This document shows, piece by piece, positions 45,279-55,660 of a stretch of 64,000 nt of DNA. Numbering within the stretch: position 1 is the first letter of the stretch; each line of letters starts with the position of its first letter. The stretch covers positions 620,001 through 684,000 of the forward strand of contig CAWUHX010000007.1 of the NCBI GenBank assembly GCA_963922205.1, read 5' to 3'. Below the pieces are notes generated by a model. That model was not told the origin of the DNA and did not search any database. It saw nothing but the letters and a program-made list of their open reading frames with translations. The position numbers were made by a program, and so were the translations under genes. The DNA is from Romanomermis culicivorax. Its lineage: Eukaryota; Nematoda; Enoplea; Mermithida; Mermithidae.

Positions 45279-46308
45279 CACCGTTTTTTTTTCCTCAAAT
45301 GGGGTCTTTTGAGGAAAAAAATTTCGAAATGAGGAAAAAAATTTTGGGTATGGTTCTCATTGAGGAAAAAATTTTGGGGAATTCAAAACCGAAAAGATGC
45401 GTTCTGGTGGACTTAAAAGGGTCAAAATCTCAAAATTTTCCGGCGCTTCGCAGCGGTCACGGGTACAATCTTGACTATTTTCTATCAGGCGCGGCCATTA
45501 GCATATCTACTCCGACTTACTAATTAAATGCTCAACAGTTTCTATCAATCAAGTTAGCTCGTTTCATTTTCTAATCGTTAACAGTCAATTATGTCGCCCA
45601 ATATTGAGATTTTTCATCAATTTTCTCAATTTTTTCTCTCGATGTTTGGAATTTTTTAAACGTCTGCAACCTGAACTTTTGCGTTTATTGAAGATAGAAA
45701 TTAAAGACATCATTCTAGGCTGCGATTTTAGAACTCCTGTTTATGAATATCTGTTGGAGAGATTTATTTTCCAGCGTTTTAGAATATAAAAACTGAAAAA
45801 TTTTCCCGGCGCTTCGCGCCGGAATGGTAAACAAATTATACTTCATGAGTCGGATTTTAATTTATTTCCCAACGTTGTGAAGGTTCAATTTCCAGCGTTG
45901 TAGAAAGTGAAAATCCAAAAAATTTTTCCGGCGCTCCGCGCCGGACCAAGAACTAAATGAAATTAGATGATTCTAATGAGAGCCATAGAAATGTTAATAG
46001 CGGATAAATTCCTGAGAACTCTATCGTTATTCGTTAACGTGCTTCACCCGCTCCTGTAGAACACCAATATATTCTTCATGAGCTCATTTTGGCTAATATA
46101 ACTAGTATTTTCTCAATTTTTTCTCATTTTTGCAGGTTTCTGACTCCAAATACAACAAAATGCATGGGTATGCTCCTAAAATGAATAAAAAAGCATCCGT
46201 AGCCACATTATAAGCGTTTTTAAAAATGTGGAAAATTTTTGGAAAATGAGGAAAAAAATTTTGGGTCCGGTTCTCATGTGGAAAAAATCTTCGAGGAAAA
46301 AAACGGTG
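45279..46308. repeat. GC-hairpin repeat inserted in MULE inverted end
   Basis: Bounded by CACCGTTTTTTTTCCTC and its complement GAGGAAAAAAACGGTG. The broken inverted repeat shows that only about 3 bp (ACT) may have been duplicated, unlike the 8 bp of hAT elements. From 45420 on it is the reverse complement of 17387-18200. Hairpins CCGGCGCTTCGCGCCGG (45806-45822) and CCGGCGCTCCGCGCCGG (45928-45944) are perfect. Confidence 0.72.
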
Positions 46309-46337
46309 AACTGTTAATAGTGCTTGCTATATAGGAC

Positions 46338-46563
46338 CTACTATAGCCGTACGAAAAGTACAGTACATCTAATATTACCGATATTTTATTGATATTCCCA
46401 TCTTGCGGATCAGATTGCACATTTGTCACCTGTTACCTATTCAGCCTGGAACATTGCATACAGTTTATATTTCTATAATTATCCTGATTTGTGTACAAAT
46501 TTATTAAAACACATCCGATTTACATGATAAACTGGTTGATATCAATATATGAGGAAACTTTTG
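46338..46563 (+). repeat. Direct repeat A, inside the MULE
   Basis: About 225 bp related in the same orientation to 49740-49975, with shared GAAAAGTACAGTA, ATCAGATTGC, ATTACATGATAAA-type and ATATATG(A/G)GGAAAC segments. It suggests a second, truncated copy of the same element family next to this one. Confidence 0.6.
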
Positions 46564-46587
46564 TGCATAATATAACTCAATTTTTCG

Positions 46588-46776
46588 ATGATTTTCAGGA
46601 TGGATTGTTATGTACAAGCCATTGAACTTCATAATTTGCACAAAATGCTGCAGCCGAAGATTATTGACCTGTCCAATGCAGATGCTTCGAAAACTTTAGT
46701 AGCTGGTTCGATTTTTGGTTGCTTCCAAGATCTCGCCAAAGCCATTGTCACGCTCAAGATGACAGGGTTCGTTTAA
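46588..46776 (+). other. Exon-like frame in the MULE 5' region
   Basis: A 62-codon frame that begins after GATGATTTTCAG (a good acceptor) and reads ATG first: MDCYVQAIELHNLHKMLQ, then VAGSIFGCFQDLAKAIVTLK. Composition looks coding, not AT noise. The frame ends at a TAA shortly after ACAGGGTTCG. I do not recognise it. It may be an upstream exon of the transposase gene or a captured host exon. Confidence 0.35.
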
Positions 46777-47176
46777 GCCACTACTTAAGAGTTCAGTCCA
46801 AGATCACTTCTTTCTGTCTAACTATTTATTAAGTAGCACAATAGTAAAATACTCACTTTCGAATACAAATTCAAAGTCGAATAAAAAACAAAGAGTATGA
46901 ACATGAATTGAAGTTAAATTAAATGACTCCTGCTTATATATATTGTTTTCATATCACTGATAAGTCAATTACGTAATAAAGTAAAATTTCAACTTACCAT
47001 AAATTCTATATTATGACCTAATTAATTAGTTATGACTCAATTAAATTTCACTTGTCAAACAAAGTACTTCGTGTGATGAAGCATGATGATAAGTTCAAAA
47101 ATATTCTAAACAAACATCAAAAAAAAATTGTAACTATAGCTTGAGGTGAAAGTCTAACATTAATAAGTGTTTTATC

Positions 47177-49673
47177 ATGCAACAGGGTTTCCCTGACACC
47201 ATCAAACGGCTAGAAAGTGAAACTTTTCAGTCATTTTCAATCAAGTCCAGTAAACGTCTTCATAACCATGAAAAGAAATTTGTTTTTTCAAAGTTTGTTC
47301 TAGTTTGCAGGAATGGTATTCGTTGTAGGGCAACTGGCATAGGCCTTTGACCCAATCAAAGTTATTTCGGAGCTGTGGGGTGTAGCTGTCGTTTAAATAT
47401 TAATTTCAGTAAATGCGAAAATAAACTGAAAGTCACCCGCTCGAATTTTAAACATAATCACGAAGTTTCTGAAGAATTATTGTCTCATTTCCAACATAAA
47501 AGAAGATTAGACGGAGATGCAAGAGATTTCATTGTAAAAGCAGCCCAGTTGGGAGCTAATGTAAAATTAATTGCTGAAGAAATTCGCTCCACTGAAGGTA
47601 AACAAGTGACTAATCATAATATTAGAAACATCATAGATGCTGCTCGCAGTTCTGAGAAAGCCAACGAAGTTTCCAAAACCATCTATTTTCTTGAAAATGT
47701 GAAAAAGGCTGATCCAGGCTCGTATCTCAAAGTTATATCAGACCCAAAATCGAATGTTGTGGATATAATCTTTTTTCAAACTAGTCTCATGGGTCAATGG
47801 TTTATCGAATTTCGAGAATTAGTTGAAGTAGATGGAACTTATCGTTTAAACAACATCAACTATGTTCTTTTTTATTCACTGGGCTAGATAAGAATCGTAT
47901 CAGTCGCATTGTTGCTGCAGCATTTTTGAGCTCGGAGACTGAATATCTAGTGACATCTTGTTTCGAACAGTTAAAATCAGTAATCAGGATAGCGTAGACA
48001 AAACTAAAATTGTTGTTTTGGACAAAGATTTTGAGTCCGTTAAGGCGGCTCAGAATACTTTCCAGAACGCAACTGTTTTACTATGTATGATTCATGTCGA
48101 GCGAAATTTTCAGAAAATTGTTCGGGAAATGAAGTTTACCCCTAGTGAGTCATGTGAGATAGGCAAGTCTAATTTGACTTTACAGAATATCAAAGAACGT
48201 GCATTGACATTGCTGAAAAGACTATTACACGCAAGAAAGTTTGACGTCTTTGATGACAGTTGGACTGAGCTCCTGAATGATAAATTAATCCCAAGTCATT
48301 TCAAAGAAATTTTCACATCTAACTGGATGAGTTGTAAGGAAATGTGGGCTTATGTCTTTCGGAAAAATCTCACGAATTTTGGAATTAATGATACTAATCA
48401 GATTGAAGCACAAAATAAACATATCAAAGACGTAATAAATCCGTATTCGCGGATGTCGTTATGCATCGAAAATTTGAAAAAATTAATTTCTATGCATACG
48501 TTCGATATAAAGCATCGGGAATACGTGGAAAAATGTTAAGGCAAAATTATTATTCGCAACTTTCCTTCATTAGAACAAAAAGAATTTCTGTTCAAACATT
48601 TCACCGATTTTGCTGCTTCTAAGCTCAGTGTAGAATATAATTTGTTTCAGAAAGACCCTCGAAAATTTCAGATCATCAACAATGATGGAGCGACTAATGT
48701 TTCCAAAACGGATTCTGACTCCAAATATACCATTATACAGGATTGCAAATGTTCTTGTGAATTTTTCTGCCATTTTGAGTTGCCTTGTCGTCACATTATG
48801 GCTGTTAGAAATTCGGAAAATTTAGAAATATTTGATTTGAACCTTATTTCACAACGTTTCCAACGGTTTAAATTCGTTACGTCTGTTCCTGATAACTTCA
48901 GTCATGATCCATTGTTGGAAAAATTCCCGAAAATTCTATCGCAATACATGGATAGTTCAAAAAATAGAATTTTGTCTGTAAATGAAAAGTACAACAAAAT
49001 GTTGAAACTAGCCAAGCGAGTTTGTGACGTCTGCAGCAAATTAAGTTTCACAGAATTTGAAAAGCAATATGAACAGTTAAAAAAATTTTTCAATAGCCTG
49101 AATACATCTGAGCCTATGTCGATGGTTATTTCAAAAACTGATGAACTGGTGGAAAAAAGCTTTGATTTGGAAACAGCAAATTCTGAAACTGATGTTAGCA
49201 TGTCGAAAATTAGAAGCAGCATGAGTGATCTTTTACCATCAGTGTCAAACCACAATGTTGAGACGAGATCTGATGATTTTAGTGAGGCTTCTGAGTTCAA
49301 AAATGATCAAGACTCACCAGATCAGTTACTTTCTTTTAGAAAACAGCGTAAGATCATGGGTAATGTAAATTGTTTGACAGAGAAGCAAAGGTGTTTTCGT
49401 AAAAAGCAAACAAATCAACTTAAACTCTCTGATGCAGAAGCCAACAGTATTAACTGTGCTGACTTTATTACGGATAATATTTTGAATAAAGTATCGGATT
49501 TGATCCGACTATTTTTCAACAGCGATTATCCATCTCCACCAACCCAACGTTTGAAAAAACAAAATGGCCGTTTTGTGCAAATTATGAAGTTCAATGGCTT
49601 GTACATAACAATCCATCCTGAAAATCATCGAAAAATTAAGCTAATTAAGCTCTTATATAGCAGGCACTATTAA
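47177..49673 (+). pseudogene. MULE/ZSWIM3-like transposase, broken
   Basis: Transposase of the Mutator-like type related to animal ZSWIM1/3 and plant FAR1 proteins. It reads from an ATG at 47177, or from the acceptor-like CAG just after it. The N-terminus has a FAR1-like zinc module (KFVLVCRNG, then FKHNHEVSEE). Catalytic landmarks are FRELVEVDGTYRLNN (first Asp), KIVVLDKDFESVK (second Asp), LLCMIHVERNF, and NQIEAQNKHIKD (Glu). A SWIM zinc finger follows at about 48745-48800 (CKCSC, then LPCRHIMAVR). The C-terminus is Ser- and Lys-rich. Breaks are an in-frame TGA at 47348, a frameshift at about 47884, another near 47980, and a TAA at 48537. After that the frame is open for over 370 codons to 49673. 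Confidence 0.85.
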
Positions 49674-49739
49674 CAGTATACTGCAAATATAAAATATTAT
49701 ATTCGCATTTCGCTGTATCCGGCTAATAGACACTGCCGT

Positions 49740-49975
49740 CAACTATATCGGCTGTAGGAAAAGTACAGTAAATCCCATGACACTAATTCCTTGATAAAAA
49801 TTACAACTTGCCAATCAGATTGCGCATTTTCAACCGTACCTCATTCTATCTAGCACATTTCAGACACTTTATTTTTCATAATCATCATCATTTGTACACA
49901 CATTCATTTAAATTCATTCGAATTACATGATAAAGTCGTCGATCTCATTATATGGGGAAACTGTAACAAAAAGAC
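49740..49975 (+). repeat. Direct repeat A', just outside the MULE
   Basis: Partner of 46338-46563, beginning eight bases after the right inverted end. The following 49976-50600 has no recognised gene. Confidence 0.6.
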
Positions 49976-50610
49976 TAGTCAACTTGAGGACGTTCAAATT
50001 ATTGAGATTCACACCATCCATAAGATCGAAATATTTATCTTGCAGACGATGTTCAGAGTTCATAAATTCGCTGTGCATGTTGAAGATTATTATATTTCTG
50101 CGTCTTTCAGCTGGCCTGAGTGAAAACAAGTGTTCTGCGAGGGATTGAAGTTTTCTGCAAGTAGCAAATTATAGGGCAAGAATTTTCGTTCATGTAAAGA
50201 AATTTCGTTTTAGAAGTTTGCAATAAATCTGCAGAAGAGAAGCAGTCTAATATGAGCTGATATAAATTTGTGATCCGTATTAAACTTGATCTATTTCTAA
50301 TGCTACCTGTTGCATTTTGGATCCTTTCTCAAACGTGGCAGATTGATGAAATAACGATTTTAAATTTGAAGATATCAACGATCTTTTTGGCCAGTTGAAT
50401 TAGATCAGCAGCAATCTGAATATTTTGGCGAATGATCTTGGTTGTTCACTCACTAGTGATGATGCTCTGTCATACTTATTATCTTTCCTAACGACATTGT
50501 TTGTTCTAGTGTGTATTTATGTAACTTTGACGGGATCATGATCCATTCAAAATGAATATAGTATGACATATATCAAGCATTTTTCTGTTTGAGTTATTTC
50601 AAATCACAGG

Positions 50611-50910
50611 TCATTTCAGAATCCCAATCTGCACGAGTATTTTGTGTCCACAGGGAACTGCCTGCTCATTGAAGCTGATAATGATAAGTTTTGGGAGATA
50701 ATCAGTAGTGTCGAGATGCATTATCAGTAACATTGCTCCACGAACAGTAATCTGTGTCATATATAGACCAAGGTCAGTGGGCCATATTTGCGGGAAACTG
50801 AGGAGCTGGATCTTGGAACAGGGTTCCGCACCTATCCAACTCCTATGATTGGACATGACTGGCATCTGTGTGGAATGTTTTGTTCGAATATTTCGCTGAA
50901 TACGTTTCAA
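50611..50910 (-). CDS. Unrecognised 99-aa frame
   Basis: The frame reads SNHRSWIGAEPCSKIQLLSF, then QIWPTDLGLYMTQITVRG and VPCGHKILVQIGILK before a stop at 50611. The residue mix looks coding rather than AT noise, but I cannot match it to a family, and the upstream side is not clearly an ATG start or a splice acceptor. It could be the final exon of a host gene or a transposon piece. Confidence 0.25.
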   Translation of the reverse strand: MKRIQRNIRTKHSTQMPVMSNHRSWIGAEPCSKIQLLSFPQIWPTDLGLYMTQITVRGAMLLIMHLDTTDYLPKLIIISFNEQAVPCGHKILVQIGILK

Positions 50911-51109
50911 AATTTGATGAGTCGGATTTTATTGGTCAACCAAAGTTGATACCTGTTTAATTGACGGTAACTAAAAAAGTTCCGTGCGGTTGGAAGCACA
51001 TATGTGTGAGGGGTGATATGGGGGTATGCCTCCCAGAGTTTTAAAATTGGGAGTCTTTTCCTGTATGAAAGAAATTTTTAGCACACACTTTTTTGGCTTT
51101 TAGTTTGAA

Positions 51110-51600
51110 AAAACCAGGATCCATCCCTTCTGCGGCGACGTTCCCCCAAAAATCGACCAAATACGTTTGTTCACACTTGGGATATTTATTTGTGTGCTGT
51201 GACTGCTTCCATCGAATTCTCCAAATCAGAAAACTACCCCTTCCAAATAAACGCACGAACAAATTTGTTTACAATTGAGATGATTTTTTGCATGAGGTGA
51301 TCGCATCTATTGAATTCTCTGTGGTCAGAAATCTCTTACTCTAAAAAATCATGGAAATTCGTTTATTTACACTTGGAATATTTTTTGCCTAAAGTGAAAA
51401 ACCGCTTTCATCACAAAATCACGAAAATAAGCTTGTTTACACCAGGGATAATCTTTTTGTTTAAAGTGAGCGCGTCCATTATATTCTCTGCAGTCGAAAA
51501 CCCATTCCTTAAAAAATTCACCGAAATACGTTTGTTTACACTCAGGATGATTTTTGTTGTGCAAAGTGACCACGTCTATGGAATTCCCCATGATTCAAAA
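51110..51600. repeat. Degenerate tandem array, about 98-bp unit
   Basis: The motif TGTTTACA (with variants) recurs at about 51167, 51266, 51364, 51434 and 51533, mostly 97-99 bp apart, each followed by a GGGAT(A/G)AT.TTTTT stretch and then by (A/C)GCGTCCAT..AATTC. The repeat phase is not that of a zinc-finger array (84 bp). Its function is unknown. Confidence 0.6.
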
Positions 51601-51718
51601 CAATTGTACTCCGAAAATCCGAATTACACTACAGGTTCCATAATGCCTTACACTGCAAAAAATTATATGTTTTAAGCCAAAAGTATTATGTTTCAGGAGT
51701 GCCGAAATTGGATCAGAC

Positions 51719-52796
51719 TGTCATGTGCCGACAAATTTGGCCGAACGTCACGTGATTCACATCATACTTTGTCGTTATGTTTTTCGCCATGTTTTGTGTT
51801 ACATTAATTTACATTATTTTACGTTTCGTTTTTATAATTTTTACATGCAATTTCTGTGTGTACTTTTTATGTTTCGTTTCTGTTTCGTTTGTGCACTTTT
51901 ATTTCCATTTCGATTTGTTATTTTGTTATACACGTAGACTACAGTATGTAACCCGCTAGTCAACAATTTCCGTTAAAGATAAGCTCTCCGAGCTCATCGC
52001 TGTAATTGGAGCACAACGCGCACCTCTTATCAGTAAAAACTAGCGACGTTTCGCAACCTGAAATGCCTAGTTGGAAATTCTCACTAGATGACGTTCCTAT
52101 GTTAAGCATGGAGAGTGAAAACTCACCCCAATGCTTAACGTAGTGAACTGGAAAATGTCTATGTGACTATAGGCATCTTCTGCAGTGATTTCTGCTGCAG
52201 AAGTTAGCTTGGGGGAGTGTTAACTCCACCCAAGGCATACTGTAGATTACGGGGCCCTTTAAAAGGGCATGTTTCGTTAGTTTTGCACTCATTTCTGGGC
52301 CTAATCGTCTTGTTGCCTTTTTACAGCCTGCGTCCCCCGTTTGCCTTGCATCGTCTTTATTATAATTTACATATTTCATCTGCGTTTGCCGCCCGTCAAT
52401 AAATTTGCATACTTTCGCCTTTGGTCTCCCTTGCGTTGCCAGTTACCATAACCCAGCCGTAGGAGTTCACCCCTGTTGCCGTTGATCGAGAACCCCCGTC
52501 GCCTCCCCCAGGAAACATTTGATACCATCACTCGCCGTCCCGCAGCTGCATTACCCTTTATGCCGAATCGCTCCGGATTCCTGTACCCGCTCACCGCCGT
52601 ACATAGGACCCTCGCATTGACCCTTGAACCCATCGCCCAGCGCTGAGTACTTTGAGAAGAGGATTTAGTGAGTCTTCTCAGGGGTTATTATTGTTGAGGG
52701 TATATTTGTGGGGATCCTCCTTAAGCTAGTTTTCCCTTGAGAGTACCCTCAGTTGAGAAAGCCCTCAGACCCTTAAGGTCAGGGCCAATAAGGGGA
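51719..52796 (+). repeat. LTR-like repeat, copy 2
   Basis: It starts TGTCATGTGCCGAC at 51719 and matches the reverse complement of 1-1074 up to at least 52796, where the other copy meets the window edge, so its true right end is unknown. AATAAA at 52400 could be a polyadenylation signal. It precedes the gag-env-pol region on the same strand and is probably its 5' LTR. No obvious tRNA primer-binding site follows. Confidence 0.65.
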
Positions 52797-53220
52797 TTTA
52801 GGTTAACAATCAGGTCCCCTACAGTACGCCATTCTGCAAATGGCACTATCCCTCAATCCCACTGAATGAGGACTAGGGATTGGCACCCCTGACCCGGCCC
52901 GGTTGTCCATTATTCTACAGCTGAACCCAAGGACAAGGCCGAGGTACACCATGGGTTTTCCTGTGGTAGTACCAGCTGGGTTAGGTTCCCGAAGTAGATA
53001 ACTATAAGTGAGCCACCCAAGGGGTCACAGCATGCCACTTGCAGTGACATCACCATATCTTCTATGAATATGGTATTGGGTTTTCCCATCAATGTGACTG
53101 ATCACCCATTCTGTTTAATGTGACATGGCTCCAAAGTCTACTTAATGTGACATGGTGAGGCTGGAAGCTCGACCTTTAAGTCTGGCTTCACAGTCCTTAG
53201 GAGCGAACCTTTTACCCTTT

Positions 53221-53345
53221 TGAGTGGAGATACCTCTTTCAATTCGGTAAAATTTCGGTTTGAGTGGGGAAACCTCTCTCAGATCATGAGAATCACCACT
53301 AGAGTGGGGTAACCTCTCTCTGGTTAGCTGATTCACATTCAAAGT
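53221..53345 (+). repeat. Short tandem repeat in the retroelement leader
   Basis: Three units containing GAGTGG(A/G)G(A/T)(A/T)ACCTCTCTC-type sequence, about 55 bp apart. No coding content. The stretch 52797-53220 has no recognised gene. Confidence 0.5.
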
Positions 53346-53453
53346 GGGACTACTGACCCTTGGGATGATCTTTTGCCCTCATGTAAGTCGGATACGCCCC
53401 TAAGCAGGTACACTGCCCCTTAGGTCGGAAATGGCCCTCATGTTTGAGTTTTA

Positions 53454-54110
53454 ATGCCAACTCAAGTAGCACCGGGTTTGAGTAGAGTTTAATTACTGTA
53501 GGTCGGGATTCCCCCCAACGAGTGATTCAATTAATGATTCTTGTGTGTAAATTATCGCCTTATGAGTATAGTAGAGCCCGTAAGCTTTAATAAATCCCCT
53601 GGTGTCTGGTTTCCCCCAGAGTCGACCCCCAAGAGTCATAATTTCCCAGGATCGAGTTTAAATAGAGTATTCTGCCTCAATCTCCTCTGAGCTTTCTTTT
53701 CTATTTTTTTCTTTCCATTTTTTTTCTCTCTTTAAATTGGGCCTCCATCCACTGCGTGTGATCGGGTAGGTTACTGTGTTTAGCGCCAACTCAGATAGCA
53801 CCGCATTTGAGTAAAATTTAATTACTCTAGGTCGGGATTTGCCCCATGTGTGATTAATTTAATGATTCTTGCGCGTAAATTAATGCCTTATGAGTATAGT
53901 AACTCCCCTAAGCTTTAATTAATCCACTGGTGTCGATTTTTCCCCAGATTTAATCCCCAAGAGTCATAAAATTCCCAGAGTTGAGTAAATAGGGTATTCT
54001 GCCTAAATCTCCTCTGAGCTTTAATTTTTTTTCCTTCCCCTTTTTTTTCTTTTTTCGCCGATTTGGGCCTCCATCCACTGCGTGTGATCGGATAGGTTAC
54101 TGTAGCGCCA
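53454..54110 (+). repeat. Two tandem copies of a unit of about 335 bp
   Basis: The unit beginning GCCAACTCA(A/G)(A/G)TAGCACCG and ending GATCGG(G/A)TAGGTTACTGT is present twice, head to tail, with about 15 percent visible differences. Each copy has a pyrimidine-rich stretch (TTTTTTCTTT) before GGGCCTCCATCCACTGCGTG. Confidence 0.85.
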
Positions 54111-54835
54111 TAGGCCTTTTGGTTACAGTATGACTGCATTTTGCACGTACTCTGACTACAGTATACCTGGGTACGGGTACTTGAGTATCACAGCCCATGA
54201 GGTTCTACAGCCCCTCAGGGTTTCGGGATCTCCGATCACGAGATACAGTACTCCTTCCACTCTTGATTCTGGACGTCAAGTGTGGTCGTGATTTGTTATC
54301 TATGTCAGGTATGTGTGTCAACACACTTTTTCAAAATTTTTCTCATCTTTACTGAGCACTAGCCAAGTTGCTCATTTTCCGGCCAAACAAGCCAAAATTA
54401 TACTGCTGACACATATAACACCATACTTAGCAGATCACATTGCTTATCTCTTGGGCCTCAAATTTTATTTTATTTACTTTACTTTTTATTTTCTCGGTCT
54501 TCTATGCGTAACGTGTGACCCAATTATCATAACTTTTTCACCCAATAAATTTTCTTATCTCAAAAATCAAATCAAATAAAAACTAATAACCCATTTTCTC
54601 TCCTTTCTAAACAAACAAATTAAAATTTTATCCTTTTTTCCTTCCTACTACATAAAACATTTTCATTTCACTTCTATTCAAATCAATAAAAAAAAAACAC
54701 ATTTTCTTTTTCTGGTCACACATACACCATAGTTGGCAACCCTTCAGCAGGTCATTTTTATTATTTTTCCCCTACTGTAGGGTCTTCTTTCTCTTCTCTC
54801 TCTAGGTAGTTGCACGTGGTGACGATCTTTCCGAT
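54111..54835 (+). other. Leader spacer, no gene
   Basis: A pyrimidine- and A-rich stretch between two tandem arrays. I see no supported frame. Confidence 0.4.
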
Positions 54836-54839
54836 CGTG

Positions 54840-55660
54840 ACCACTGACGTCAGCAACAACAACTGATTGTGCTGTTGTTATGAGGTGATGTGTCTTGGAG
54901 ACTCTACCTCTGACGTCCGCAACTACCTCACATGCTGCTGTTGCACTGAGGCATGCCCAGCTAGGTCATGCTTCTGACGTCAGCAATGGCCGCATAGCAT
55001 GTAGCCATTAAGGGGTTGATGGTTCTCTGTGTCCTCCCCCTGCATCTGCAACAGCTGCATCCCTTGCTGTTGCTTTAAGGGGTGGGTGGCCCTCCGGCTC
55101 TACCTCTGAACGTAACAGGTTGTTATTGCGGGATGGTGACCGTATGGCACTGTCTCTCTGACGTCTGCAACAGCAGAGGCTTGTGTTGTTGCACTAGGAC
55201 TGGTCGGTTATACCGGCTTCAGTCTTTGACATCAGCAACAACAATACTCGTGTTGTTGTTCGGAGATGTGAGGCCTTACAAACTGCACATCTGGCGTCTG
55301 CAACAACTGCATCTCATATCATTGGTGTAGGATAACTGAGACTCAGCTATTACCTTTTGATGTCAGCAATGGCCATGCTCCGTGTTGTCCTAGCAGGGTT
55401 GCTGGCCTTGGGGCCCTACCTACCGATGTCCACAATGATAATGTTTCTATTCCAGTATCGGAATTAAGACTTTACAGTCTTATTCTGGCGTCAGCAACGG
55501 CGATGCTCTGTGTTGCCGTAAGAAGTCTGTAGCTGTAAGCTCTTACTTTTGGCGTACATACTGCAATATGAGACTAGGGCACCTACATCCCAGTTACCTG
55601 AGGTCAGCACCAAGTGTGTGGTGGTGTATATTACATCTTTTGACATCAGCACCAGGTTAC
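54840..55660 (+). repeat. Tandem array of CRE-like sites, about 65-bp unit
   Basis: About thirteen units each carry a (T/C)TGACGTC(A/T)GCAAC-type core, at about 54844, 54909, 54971, 55043, 55104, 55158, 55225, 55290, 55358, 55421, 55487, 55588 and 55638. Two units hold the full TGACGTCA palindrome; others vary by one or two bases. Most units also have AACAAC followed 15-20 bp later by GTTGTTG, a potential hairpin. TGACGTCA is the consensus of CREB/ATF-type bZIP factors, so an enhancer-like role is possible but inferred. Frames here are shadows. Confidence 0.75.

Larger units (their letters stand above)
45222..49732 (+). mobile_element. MULE-like DNA transposon with long inverted ends
   Basis: The left end reads CAGTGTCTGTTAGCCGGATA and the right end, on the other strand, CAGTGTCTATTAGCCGGATA. 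Similarity continues for about 100 bp (AATATAATATTTTATATTTGC, then TACTGTTAATAGTGC). A GC-hairpin repeat (45279-46308) has inserted into the left inverted repeat. The transposase stop codon at 49671-49673 lies inside the right inverted repeat. Long terminal inverted repeats with a D-D-E, FAR1/SWIM-type transposase fit the Mutator-like superfamily. I cannot confirm a 9-bp target duplication. Confidence 0.82.

Noticed and set aside
51110..51600. C2H2 zinc-finger array
   Set aside because: The unit is about 98 bp, not 84 bp, and Cys/His spacing does not fit in any frame.
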